Positions 1 through 10,700 of a stretch of 64,000 nucleotides of DNA are shown here, one piece after another. Position numbers and translations under genes: made by a program. The notes under the pieces were generated by a model. That model worked only from the letters and a program-made list of their open reading frames with translations, had not been told where the DNA came from and did not search any database. The DNA is from Mercurialis annua (taxonomy: Eukaryota > Streptophyta > Magnoliopsida > Malpighiales > Euphorbiaceae): assembly GCF_937616625.2 (NCBI RefSeq), contig NC_065570.1:13588001-13652000 (forward strand). The letters are read 5' to 3'. Every line of letters starts with the position of its first letter. Within the stretch, counting starts at the first letter, position 1.

Positions 1-316
1 TAAACTTTGTTAAGAATAACCTAAATTACAATTATATAGCCTAATTATAATAATCTAACCTAATAAATAATAAATTAACATAATATAATAACTTAAGTAA
101 AATTAATATAAATTACCATAAATTAACCTAATTGTATTTAATTATAATTATATCTAATTCCAATTATATCTTATTAAAATTATATATATACTAATTTTAA
201 ATTTAATTAAATTTAATTAAAATAAATTAACAAATATATTAAATTATACAACAAAGACTCACTGTCAACATGAGGCTGAGGCGGCGATCGGCGGTCCAAG
301 AGGCGGAGGCGGCGGT
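1..316. other. AT-rich tract and left part of an interrupted CACTA-type element
   Basis: Bases 1-250 are very AT-rich, with no supported gene. From about 255 the sequence turns GC-rich with GGCGG-type repeats and reads directly into the same kind of GC-rich sequence at 2173, once the solo LTR between them is removed. I infer that this is the interior of the CACTA-type element whose end lies at 2828. The last five bases (312-316, GCGGT) are the left target-site duplication of the solo LTR. The left end of the CACTA element is not visible in the window. Confidence 0.4.
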
Positions 317-2172
317 TGATAAGCTATTATTTTACGTAGTTTTTATAGCATTTATTCGTCAGTTTTCAGTATTTATTCGTAAAATAAAAGCTTAAATAGT
401 TAGGATTTCGTGTTTTGTAGTTTTTAAGAATAAATATTAAATCTTATCATTTTTGGGGTATTTATGATTGAAACAGGGTCAAATAGTCAAAGTCAGAAGA
501 ATTCAGAAAACCGGAGGCAAACCCAAGTCCAACCAGTTCGAGTTGAATCGAACCGGTCAAGACTCAAAGAGAGGCAGATCGGCCGGCTGAATCAGGCCGG
601 CCCTGACACCTGGATATGGCAAAAATATGTTCGTATTGAAATAAGGCAACAAAATTCTGAAGTTATCACATCGGACCTTCCATAATCAGCAGAATATTGC
701 ATTCACACTCAAAAGAGTGCTCTTTCTTGACTTGCACACAAAGAAGTGGACTTTGGCAATAAGATAAAGGCTCATTAAGGGAAGAAGTTATGCTCTTTTG
801 GAAACAAGACAAGTTAAAGATTGGTCCACTCAAGTTGATTATGGAAGGACTTGATCATTACTCTACTTTCAAAGGAAAGAAGATATAATTCTCAACTTTA
901 TTATGATTCAAGACTCATATGGAAGGATGACATCTTTGGCTTGAACTCCACTTCAAGTGACTCTATAAATAGACCCCATTTGTATAGAGAAATCATATCA
1001 TAACTTAGTGTAGACTTAGGCTTCGCCACTACAAATACTCTTTAGTATAGATTATTTCTATCTTCTATTTTCTCATGTACTCAAGTTATAACTTATCCAT
1101 TGTTATAATTCATATGATAATAGGTAACTAAAACTTTAGTTTGAGGGTTGATATGAACGTTTATTTATATAATTGGTTGGCTTTGGATATTTTGGTGATT
1201 TATCGTATTTTGGTTATTGAACTTAATGCTTGTATTAAATTGAGAAATTGATTCATGATACATGTTTAGTTAACTAATTGAGAAATTGTTAATTGAATAG
1301 ATCTAAATAATTGGAAACTTAAAGGACAACGCCACGAGAGTGGGTAGGAATTTAAGCAATCTTGAGTTTGCTTCACAATCACAATTTAGTTGGTTAATTG
1401 GTTTTTAATAACACGAGAGTGAGTTAATTATCGATTAATTAATAAGTGTTGAAATTTGGTGTTAATTAATATTCTTCATGCATGAATGTTTTTGATCAAT
1501 TCATTCATTGTTTCATGTTTTAATTATTGACTCGAGAGAGCTTAGTTAAAATAGATCAGTTAATCAACAACGTATGAATTAATAACACGAGAGTAATTTA
1601 ATGAATACGTGTTCTTAAGGGTTTGCTTAATAAATATCGTTTAATCATTTGACTAGGTTCATTATGACACGAGAGTGAGTAATTTGCCTATAATTTGGTT
1701 ACTTGTTTATTTTTATCCGTGGTAACTCGAGAGAGGGCTATGAATGCTTTAGACTAGCTTGAACTATAATTTTGGCAATACAACTAAGTGTGATCATATC
1801 GGTCTTTGAGGTTCGAGAGAGCGGGATTCAATATTTTAGAATGACTCGATTCTAGATAATCACTAAGATATTCATTGTTCATGATTTTATATTCTTATTC
1901 GGAATTATCAACGCTTGAACCTTTATTCTTATTATTTACAAAAATCATCTTTTAAATCATTTTTACTTTATTGATTTTAATTACTTAAATTATTTGTTAC
2001 TTGGTTACTTTTAATTATTTTGGTCACAAAACTCGCAAACCATTTTCGTAGCTAACCGGTTAAAAGAATTCTTAAAATTGGTCATTAAAGCCATTGTCTT
2101 TGTGGGATCGATATCCGTACTTCCGGATTATATTACTTGTGCGATACCGTCACTTGCGGTTAGCAGTCAACA
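317..2172 (+). mobile_element. Solo LTR (1.86 kb) of a Ty3/gypsy-type retrotransposon, with 5-bp target duplication
   Basis: The block starts with TG and ends with CA, and is flanked by GCGGT at 312-316 and 2173-2177, the 5-bp duplication expected of LTR-retrotransposon integration. It has no gag or pol and no internal PBS or polypurine tract, so it reads as a single LTR left after LTR-LTR recombination. A TATA box at 964-971 gives a + orientation, with U3 of about 650 bp and a long R-U5. The last 100 bp contain a TTTGTGGGATCGATA-type stretch that I associate with Athila-like elements from memory. Between about 1330 and 1820 a CGAGAG-containing motif recurs roughly every 60-90 bp. The small ORF at 464-685 has no recognisable domain and is not called. 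Confidence 0.75.
964..971 (+). promoter_or_regulatory. TATA box of the solo LTR
   Basis: TATAAATA followed by GACCCC, placed about one third into the LTR. This is the usual position of the U3 core promoter and sets the element's orientation to the + strand. Confidence 0.55.
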
Positions 2173-2828
2173 GCGGTCGGAGGTCGGCAGAGGCTATCAC
2201 CGGAGGAGAAGACTGTTTTTTTTTAAATTAACATCTAAACTATACAATTAACCAGTAAAAGAAAAGAAATAGAGGAAACTTACCAGAATAAGAAGAGATG
2301 GCGGCGGCGGCGATTCCAATAGAGAGGACGGCGGCAGCGGCGGCAGCGGTTCCAGTCAACGACACTGTGATTGCAAGGAGAGGAGAGGGTAAGGCAGGGG
2401 AGAGGAGAGGGAAAGATAGCGGGGGAGAGGAGAGGGAAAGATGGCGAAGCGGAGGAGAGAGAAAGATGGCAGCGGGTTTCTGAAAATTGGAGAAAAGAAA
2501 GAAATGAGGGAAGAAGAACCACTGCAAATATTTATTACATTTTAGCGACGGATTGTAATCCGTCGCTAACAATCACAAACCGTCGCAAAGCAGACTTTAG
2601 CGACGGATTGTGAAATCTGTCGCTAAAATCATTCAATTAGCGACAGATTCCACAATATGTCGCTAAATTGGTCTTCAAAAATGGCGGGGAAGCTCCCGCC
2701 ATTTCAAATTAGTGATTTGGCGACGGATCATGAATTTCGTCACCAAATCCGTCGGTAAAAATAATTTAGCGACGGATTTAAAATCCGTCGCTAAATTCCG
2801 TCGGTAATACACTGTTTTTTTAGTAGTG
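2173..2828 (-). mobile_element. CACTA (En/Spm-type) transposon terminal region
   Basis: The right edge, read on the - strand, begins CACTACTAAAAAAACAGTG, a typical CACTA terminal inverted repeat. Behind it, from 2828 back to about 2545, lie many direct and inverted copies of a subterminal motif (TAGCGACGGATT and its complement AATCCGTCGCTA), as expected for En/Spm subterminal transposase-binding arrays. Further in (2177-2500) is a GC-rich, purine-biased stretch with GGCGGC repeats that may belong to the leader of the element's first gene on the - strand. No transposase domain is present. The sequence next to the edge (2829 on) reads as a LINE coding fragment, so this element probably inserted into a LINE. 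Confidence 0.7.
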
Positions 2829-3650
2829 TTCCGGTTAAGTACTTAGGCTTACCTCTTGTTACCTCTAAACTATTTAAAGAGCATTGTAATCTCTTATCAA
2901 TATGATCATTGCTAGAATCTCATCTTAGGAAACTATTTGCCTCTCCTTTGCTAGCAGGTTGTAGTTAATTAACTTTGTTCTCCCAAATATGTTTGCCTAT
3001 TTGGTGCACTACTTTCTTATTACCTAAAGTAATGATTAAAAAAGTGGATGACATTTGTAAGAAATTACTCTGGCATGGCAATGATATTGCAAGGAAACGA
3101 GTCTTGTTAATTGGAAAGAAGTTTGTTCTAAGCAATATTTCAAGTTCATAACTTCGCTGGCTTTGAAGAACAGATTAATGACTACGGATAAACTGATAAT
3201 CTGAAAAGTGATTAATTCAGATACTTGTAGTCTCTACAATATTCATAAAGAAATTTTGAGCATTTGTTACATCAATAAATCTTGGAGCATTTGTTCTTTG
3301 AGAGTCGATTTTCAGAAAGGGTTTGGAAGAAATTTTTTTCAATATTATGGAGCTTAAAAGGCAAAATTGGGAGTAGAAAAGTGAATCTTTTTATTACAAG
3401 GTTCGTTAGTACTAAATGTGCAAAGGGCATAAGACTTATGTTTAGTATCTACCATACTTGGAGAACTAGAAATGAGACGATATTCAACCAGAAGATGCTG
3501 TTAGCATATAGTATAATAGAGAGTGTCCTTTTCGCTGTTAAGGCTGTTAGACGTTTTTTTATTTGTAGCTGTTTTTTCTTGGTTTTCTATTCTTTGTGCA
3601 AATTGGATGCTTCTGGAATTTTTCCAGCTAAGTTGTATTAGTTATGCTGA
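2829..3650 (+). pseudogene. LINE (non-LTR retrotransposon) ORF2 C-terminal fragment, decayed
   Basis: Translation in shifting frames gives FPVKYLGLPL directly at the CACTA edge, then a VMIKKVDDICKKLLWHGN-like stretch near 3030-3085, then a tryptophan-rich tail (3282-3641) containing HTWRTRNETIFNQ. These match the end of the reverse transcriptase and the zf-RVT-type region of plant L1-like LINEs. Several frameshifts and stops separate the pieces, so no function remains. The upstream part of the LINE is not adjacent, which fits interruption by the CACTA element. Bases 3651-3906 hold no recognisable feature. Confidence 0.6.
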
Positions 3651-3906
3651 ACTAACGTAAACAATTAGAACATTGTGTTTAAAGTTGAGCTATAAACTTT
3701 AAAAGAAATGATATTTTAAATATAATTTTTTTATAATTGAAAAGAGACAGTATCTATGAGAGAAATTGAAATTCACAACCTTAGCAATGTTTATATCATT
3801 TAAATTACAACTCGTTGATTTTAAATGCAAATTTGGTTTTTTTTTTTTTTCATAAATTGAACTCATATATATCGGACCCTTAAAAGTTCAAAATCATGAT
3901 AAATCA

Positions 3907-4320
3907 GGGTAATTAATTCTGAATATCACTGAACTTTCGAATTTTTTCATTTCAGTCACTAAACTATTTTTTTTTCATTTTGATCACTGAACTTTCATTT
4001 TTTTTCATTTTGGTATTTTCCGGCCAAAAATGCTTAGGTGGCAGCCGGAATTAATTTTTTTTAACCTGAAAACTTGCCATATATGCATTATTTGATCCAA
4101 AAAGTCATTTTTAAAGTGAAATTATATATGTTTGATAAATTTTCAAAGTAAAACTTGTAAAATCCGGATGTCACATGTCAACTTCCGGCTGCCACCTAAG
4201 CATTTTTGGCCTGAAATACCAAAATGAAAAAAGATGAAAGTTCAGTGATCGAAATGAAAAAAAATAGTTCAGTGACTGAAATGGAAAAATTCGAAACTTC
4301 AGTGATCTTCAGGATCAATT
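3907..4320. mobile_element. Non-autonomous foldback element with about 150-bp inverted repeats
   Basis: The first and last 150 bp are inverted copies of each other. Both contain TCACTGAACTTTC-like repeats, a TCATTTTGGTATTT stretch and the inner motif CCAAAAATGCTTAGGTGGCA. The centre is about 110 bp. It is flanked by a 14-bp direct repeat, ATCATGATAAATCA, at 3893-3906 and 4321-4334. Long terminal inverted repeats without coding sequence suggest a MULE-type or foldback element. The flanking repeat is longer than the 9-11 bp normal for Mutator-like elements, so the superfamily is uncertain. Confidence 0.6.
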
Positions 4321-4348
4321 ATCATGATAAATCATATTTAAACACTCC

Positions 4349-4941
4349 TGATGGAGTCTGCCTTCTGAACCGGTGAGTGAACCTGCAAAACAGGGTAGAA
4401 GCTAACCGGACGGTGGTTGTCCGATTAACTCTCCGATGCTAAAGTCAGTCTAGAGCTTTGAGCAGCGTTTTGAGTATATGAATGTAATTGTCATTCTAGG
4501 CATACCTCGTGCTCCTTTTATAGTAGTCGAATATACCTAGTAGAGTTGTATTAGGCAGGTGAATCCTACTTTATAGGGATTCGGTAGTATCGTAGAGATT
4601 CTCCTGATTTGTCGAGATCTACCTTAATCTGATAAGAGTCCTATTTAGGAACGTCTTCCTAAATAGTCTTATCTTCCTAAAGTAGAGCTTATCCTTCCAT
4701 ATGTAGTGTTTGTGTCCGAATAGGACAATATTTCCATACTTAGTCGTTTACCCGAATCCCGGACCTGACGCGCTTTCGGCGGATCATGTGGGATTCGGTC
4801 TTTATTAGTGTGTTATCGAATCTTAGAGATCCGGCATCTCCTTCATATCTTTCGGTCTTCAGGGGGAGTCCGGTGTCGCCTGAGAGTGGATCTCCTGCAA
4901 CTCGGCTCCATTATACTTACAGTACGATTCGGTATCCATCA
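4349..4941 (-). repeat. E1 3' LTR
   Basis: 593 bp, TGATGGAG at the left edge to TATCCATCA at the right edge on the + strand. It is nearly identical to 11674-12266. A TATA box (TATAAAA, - strand) lies near 4517-4523 in CTCCTTTTATAGTAG. The outer edge abuts the target duplication ACTCC. Confidence 0.93.
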
Positions 4942-4957
4942 TTAGCCCCCCCGCAAG
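4942..4957 (-). other. E1 polypurine tract
   Basis: On the - strand this reads GCGGGGGGGCTAA immediately before the LTR, the usual position of the plus-strand primer of an LTR retrotransposon. It confirms that the element runs on the - strand. Confidence 0.75.
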
Positions 4958-5107
4958 TGAGCTGAAGTAGTTTGGCATTTATGCCTTAGTGGATTTTAGC
5001 TCTTTTGGAGCTGAGTTCTTTTATATGGGCGAGTCGTTTTATATTCCGGGCGAGTCGTTTCATATGTTTGTGGGCGACGTTTCATCTTTAGTAAGATTCT
5101 GCATTGC

Positions 5108-5234
5108 CACGTGTTGTCCATCAGTAGAGGGTTATGACTGGATGAAGGACAAGTGTCTTCGTGCGCTATTAGTTGGTCCTTATTTGTAATTATGGGATCT
5201 CGTCTTTTCAGTTTCTTTGGTTCAGGCTATATAA
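5108..5234 (+). promoter_or_regulatory. Putative private promoter of the E1 antisense gene (G-box + TATA)
   Basis: A CACGTG palindrome at 5108-5113 (GCCACGTGTTG) lies 115 bp upstream of a TATATAA box at 5228-5234. A pyrimidine-rich leader follows, and the antisense gene start is at 5575. The same order (CACGTG, then TATA, then a CT-rich leader) precedes the homologous gene in E2. A further leader intron is possible: GAG|GTATTT at 5402 to TTTTAG at about 5520. The elements are recognised by sequence; promoter activity is inferred. Confidence 0.5.
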
Positions 5235-5574
5235 TTGTTCATTTTCTTTAATTTTCTTTCTTCTTCAACCTTTGCTTTCTCTGCAACTGCTAAACCTTCG
5301 ATTTCTTCAAGCTTTCTGTGGGTTTTCTTCTTCTGCTGTCAAGATTCCTCGTTTTCAAGTTGCTCCTTATCTTTCTTTTGATCCTGCGTATTTGCTTGCG
5401 AGGTATTTTACCTTTTCTCTAATTTAATTTCTTGGTAGTTTTTCAGTTTTGATTTTATTCCTTCTGTTCTTCTTGTTCTTCGTCTTGTTCTTCGTCTTTT
5501 CCTCTCTTTTGATCTTTTAGAGTTTTAATTTCATCATCATTCCGTGTTTCCCCCCCATTTTAAAAAATTTTAAA

Positions 5575-7365
5575 ATGTCAGAAGTAACTGAGGGGGCGAA
5601 GGGTGCTCGTGATGAGCTAGAATATACCCGGAGCTCTTTGTCAAGAGAGCAGATACTCGGTTATGCCGAGGAATTTAGCTTTCCTGAGTCGTATGTTATT
5701 CTGAGACCGGCAAAATTGTATCGGGCGATTAGCACCGATTCGCCTTCCAAGATAGTAATTTTTCACGAACAGCTTTTAGCGGGTCTTAGGTTTCCCTTAG
5801 AGTCTTTAATCGTAGAGGTCTGTCATAATTTAGGTGTTCCTTTGGGTCAACTGCATCCGAACGCGATTCGCCTTCTTTGTTCTTTTATGGAATCGTGTAG
5901 GGTTCGGATGCAGGAGCCTTCGCTTGCTCTTTTTAATTATTTTTATGTTTTCTCCCGTCGAAAGGGTGAGGAATTTATTTTTGCTGGTGGTCGACCGAAT
6001 CGATCTCTTTTTAGTCTTCCTTCTTCTTTGAAGGGTTGGACCCCTAAGTTTTTCTTGGTTCAGCATTCTTCTTTCTCCTCTTTTTCGCGGAGTTTTACTT
6101 CTAGTAAGGTTTCGCTTACTAATGTACCTGATCTGGCCGACGGGGAGAAGGACTTCGCCCTGTCTTTGCTGTCGGATTGTCTTTTGGATAAGCCCAAGTA
6201 CAGCGTTCTTTTAGAATAATATTTGAGTCGCCGTGAAATACTTTTGGCGGGTCTTCCTTTAGAAGGTATTTTTCTAATCTTCTGTTGTTATGTTTTTGTT
6301 TTGTAGGATGTCGACTTCTCTTGAACATTTGCTTGACAATTTTCATGTCGATATGACTGTAGATATGGGCGAGGTCACTAGTGGCGTTCCTAATCCGTCT
6401 ACGATCGCCGTACCGAATCTGACTCCTGATTCGGTGGATCTTGGTCCTGCTTCCGGCGATCAAGTTCCTGCTGCGACTTCTGAGTCGCCTTTGCTTCCTT
6501 CGAAGGAATCAACTCCTTCTCTGAAGGGGTTGCCTACCGCCGGCCAGAAGCGTCCTGCTGAGGACCAGGCTGGAGCTTCTGCCAAGCGTCCCAAGAAGAA
6601 GAAATCTGCTGGGGTGTCTATCGAGGAGGCACCTCGGTTTGCAGCTTGGGCGGACGCACAAGATCCGCCTCGACTTTCAAACGTCGCCATTCTTCATGCT
6701 TGCATGGAGAATATTATGATAAAAGAGGACATTGAGTCCATTGATCGCGAACATGGCGATAGTTTGGCTGAGTTCGCCTGTCTCGGCGGTTTTTCGGTAT
6801 GCTTTTTTTTCTTTTGTTTTATATTATGATTTGCTTCTCCTTTTTTCTTATTTGTTGCTTTCTTTCTCAGGTGGTCCAGTCCATCGCTGTTTTGGAGCGC
6901 CGCCGAAGGGATGCGGTGGATCAACTGAAGAAGCTTCAGAAGGATTCCGAATCCTGGCTTTCCGAAAGACAGAAGATGGAGGAGGAGGCTGGCGAGGCGA
7001 CTGGTCTGATCCAGCAGCTGAGGTCTTCCGTATCTGCCAAGACTCGGGAGATTTCCGCTTTAGAGGCTCGGGTTCGAACTTTGTCCGAGGAAGTCGAGTC
7101 TCTACAGTCTTCTTCAGGTGCTCTCACTAAGGAGAGGGATGATCTGAAGAAAGAAGAGGGGCGTCTCCGCCGGCGATTGGGTGACTCTGGGAGCTTTTAT
7201 TCCCAAGTCATGACTCAATACCGGTTGGCGATCGGGGCAAAGCTGCGGGAGCAGAATCCTGGCGTCGATCTTTCTGGAGTCAATCAGTTGGAACCTGCTT
7301 CTTTGGCGAAGGAGGTGAAGGCGAAGCTTGATAAGCAGAAGCAAGATGCTCTGAAGAAGGCTTAG
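5575..7365 (+). CDS. E1 antisense three-exon gene: PF04195-like, nuclear-type, coiled-coil protein
   Basis: This gene lies opposite to pol inside E1. I read three exons: 5575-6197, 6307-6796 and 6871-7365 (1608 nt, 535 aa). Intron 2 (6797-6870) is clear: GTATGC to TTTCTCAG, phase 0, pyrimidine-rich. The intron 1 donor (CCCAA|GTACAG at 6198) is chosen because it keeps the frame; its acceptor TTGTAG|GATG is good. Residues about 60-130 include LRFPLESLIVEV and GVPLGQLHPNAIR, matching the plant 'putative gypsy type transposon' family (PF04195) as I remember it. Residues about 289-307 form a bipartite basic cluster (KRP, ten-residue spacer, KRPKKKK) like a classical nuclear localisation signal. 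Exon 3 is nearly all heptad-like coiled coil. Function is unknown. It corresponds to the additional antisense ORFs reported for Tat elements such as Grande. Confidence 0.72.
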
Positions 7366-7754
7366 TTTTTATTTTCTTCTTTTTGTATTTTTGCTTTTTT
7401 GTATTTTTTGCTTTTGCCTTATTTTTGTATTGGATCGTAGGCGGATCCTTTGTAATTTTGCTTCTGTGAATATAATGATCTTTTGACCATTGCTTTTCTT
7501 TAGTTGTAGAGTTAATCTAAACTCGTTTCTTATTTTGAGAAGTTAATCTAAACTTCTGCTGGTGTAATTTATTTGTAGGTCCGAACGGATCCTTTTATTT
7601 ATTTGACTCGGACGAGTCTAGATTAATTTTTAACTAAGATTCAAACGACTCTTGTTAAATTGTATGTATTAGGTCTCGAGCGAGCCTATAAGATTTGCTT
7701 CGCCAAATCGCCTTTTATTTCAAAAATAGAAATAAGTACATGCCATGAATTAAT
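7366..7754. other. E1 spacer between antisense gene and pol (convergent 3' ends)
   Basis: T-rich noncoding stretch where the antisense gene (+) and pol (-) converge. It contains short imperfect repeats (GTTAATCTAAACT twice near 7514 and 7544) but no clear minisatellite like the one in E2 and E3. It probably holds the 3' ends of both transcripts. Confidence 0.5.
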
Positions 7755-10700
7755 CTATTGATAATACTTTCTCAGGTGTTCTACATTCCAATATCTGGGT
7801 ACCATGGACCCAGTTATTGTCTTTAGTCTATATGCGCCTTTGCCAGTAGCTTCTTCTATGATGAAGGGGCCTTCCCAATTAGCCTGCATCTTCTTTACTC
7901 CTGCGTTTCCTCTGCCAACTTCCGCGTTTCGTAAGACCAGATCGCCTCTTTGAAATTCTCTAAAATTCATTCTTTTGTTATGGTATCTTGCAGCTTGCTT
8001 CTTGTATGTAGCGGCTCGGGCTGCCGCTTCATCTCTTCTCTCCTCTAGTAGGTCTAGACATAGCCTTGTTCTAGCCTCACTAGTTTCTTCTTCTAGATAG
8101 TTTACTCTGATACTGGGTATACCAATTTCTACTGGAATTACTGCTTCAGTGCCGTAGGCGAGCCTGAAAGGTGTTTCGCCAGTTCCTTTTCTAGGAGTTG
8201 TTCTGTATGCCCATAGAACGCTGTATAATTCTTCTGCCCAGTTCTCCTTATACTGAGAAAGTCTCTTTTTTATTCCTTGTGCTATGGTTCGGTTGGTGAC
8301 TTCTGTCATTCCGTTTGTCTGAGGGTGCGCCACCGAAGTAAATTTCAAATTGATCATTAGTCCTTTGCAAAATGCCTTGAACCGCTTGCAATTGAATTGT
8401 TTGCCGTTGTCTGCTATTACAGTGTGGGGTATGCCGAATCGGCATATTACTTCGTTCTTGAAGAATTCCTCTACTTTGGCTGCGGTGATGGTTGCGACAG
8501 GCGCTACCTCTACCCATTTTGTGAAGTGCTCTATTGCGACGATTAGGAATTTCACTTGATGTTTTCCTGTTTCGAACGGTCCAACTATGTCAATCCCCCA
8601 AGTGGCGAACGGCCATGGGCTTTCCATTGATCCTTGAGGCACTGCTGGTACACGACTGATGTTGTCGTGTCTTTGGCATTTATCACATTTCTTGACTAAT
8701 GCTTTCGCGTCTTCTTTGATGGTTGGCCAGTAGTATCCCTGGAGTATTGTTTTTCTTGCTATGGTGACTGCTCCTTCGTGCGCGCCGCATATTCCTTCAT
8801 GGATTTCCTTTAAGATGGATTCTCCTGTCTGAGGCGAGACGCACCTAGACCATGGATGAGTTAATGAGGTTCGGTAAAGAACTCCGTTGTGAAAAGAGTA
8901 GTTGGCAGATTTTCTGATGGTGCGAATGGCTTCGACTTTGTCTGTTGGTAACTCGCCGCGGTCTAGATATTTGATCAATGGAGTCATCTAGGAGTCGGCC
9001 TCCTCGATTGCCACGACTTCTGTTTTTCTGGTGCTTGGCGATTCGAGAATTTCCTTTAACTGCATTTTAGCGAATAGATCTCCGAGTTCTGATGCTGATT
9101 TGGCGATGGCGTCGGCTTCGGTGTTTTCCTCTCTCGGGATTTGAATGATTTCCCATTGTCCTCCTTGTGCTTCCAGCTGTTGGAGCTGTGTTTTGACTTG
9201 ATTCAGGTATTCGATCATCCCTGTTTCTTTGGCTTGATATTCTCCCTTGACCTGATTTACCACCAGCTGGGAGTCGCTATAGATCTTTAGGATTTCCGTT
9301 CTTATTTCTAATGCGAGGCCGAGGCCTGCGATTAGGGCTTCATACTCAGCTACATTGTTGCTGGCGGCGAATTGGATGTTTACTCCATATTCGATTCTGA
9401 TTTTTTCGGGTCCTTTGAGGATGGCTCCTGCTCCAGCTCCTTTTTCATTCGATGCTCCGTCTACGTGGAGTTCCCATACCAAGGCTGGTTTGGGTTGGCC
9501 AGTCTCGGTTGGAGTTATTTCTGCTACGAAGTCCGCCAAAGCTTGTGCTTTTAGAGTCGGACGAGGTTCGTATCTTATGTCGTGTGTCGCTGAGTTGGAT
9601 GGACCAGTGAACTAATCTTCCGGAAGTTTCTGGTCGTTGGATCGCCTTTCGCAATGGTTGATTTGTTCTCACCACAACGTTGTGACTTTGGAAGTAGTAT
9701 CTCAGCTTTTTAGCTGTGGTCAATACGGCCAGTGCCATTTTTTCGATCTCGGGGTATCTTGTCTCCGCGCCCTTCAGGACTCGACTAATGTAGTAGATTG
9801 GCTTCATCTCGTTATCTTCTTCCCTCACCAGCACTGTCCCGATGGTCTCGTGCGTTGTGCTGATGTATAGGTATAGTGTCTCCCCTTTCAGCGGTCTGCT
9901 TAGCAATGGAGGGGTGACGAGGAACTTTTTTATTTCTTCAAAAGCGTTCTCGCAGTCTTCATTCCATTCAAATTTTTGTGTTCCTTTGAGGGCTTTGAAG
10001 AAAGGCAAGCATCTTTTTGCTGAGCAAGACATGAATCTACCGAGTGCTGTGATTCGCCCGTTGAGTTTTTGAACTTCATTTATGCTTCTTGGTGCCTTCA
10101 TGTCCATAATTGCTTTGATCTTCTCGGGGTTCGCCTCTATTCCTCTTTGAGATATCATAAATCCCAGGAATTTCCCGCCTTGTACGCCGAACGTGCATTT
10201 GTCAGGGTTCAGCTTCATTCCAAACTTATTCAGTATGTTGAATGTTTCTTCAAGATCTTTTGCATGGGTTTCTTCCTTCTCGCTTTTGATGATTAGGTCG
10301 TCTACATACACCTGGACTCGTTTTCCTATCTCGTCTTTGAACATGAAATTCATAAGTCTTTGGTATGTTGCTCCAGCATTTTTCAAGCCGAAAGGCATTG
10401 CCGTGTAGCAGTAAGTTCCTCCCTCCGTGATGAATGAAGTTTTTTCCTGGTCTTGCTCCTTCATCTGAATTTGGTGGTAGCCTTGAGCTGCGTCGGCTAG
10501 GCTATACATCGCGTGTCCAGCAGTAGAGTCCACGAGTTGATCGATATCTGGGAGAGGGTAGCTATCTTTAGGACACGCTTTGTTTAGATCGGTGTAATCC
10601 ACACACATTCTATTTTTTCCGTTGGCTTTCTTTACGATAACTACGTTAGCTACCCATTCGGGGTAGTGGACTTCTCGTATGAATCCTGCTTTCTCCAGTT

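Noticed and set aside
1026..1035. CACTACAAAT as the left end of the CACTA element
   Set aside because: It lies inside the solo LTR just after its TATA box, lacks the subterminal motif array and does not match the CACTACTAAAAAAA end.
2240..2572. 110-aa proline/serine/leucine-rich ORF on the - strand and overlapping + strand ORFs
   Set aside because: They follow from a GC-rich purine/pyrimidine-biased stretch in the CACTA element. No domain is recognised and ORFs exist on both strands.
6267..6306. GAAG|GTATTT at 6267 as the intron 1 donor of the E1 antisense gene
   Set aside because: An in-frame stop (6217-6219) precedes it. The donor at 6198 keeps the frame and gives an intron length (109 bp) close to that of E2 (115 bp).
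8248..8517. Alternative-frame ORFs within pol of E1 and E2 (for example 8248-8517, 58596-59165)
   Set aside because: Shadows of the real pol frame; the arginine/serine-rich composition is typical of out-of-frame reading.
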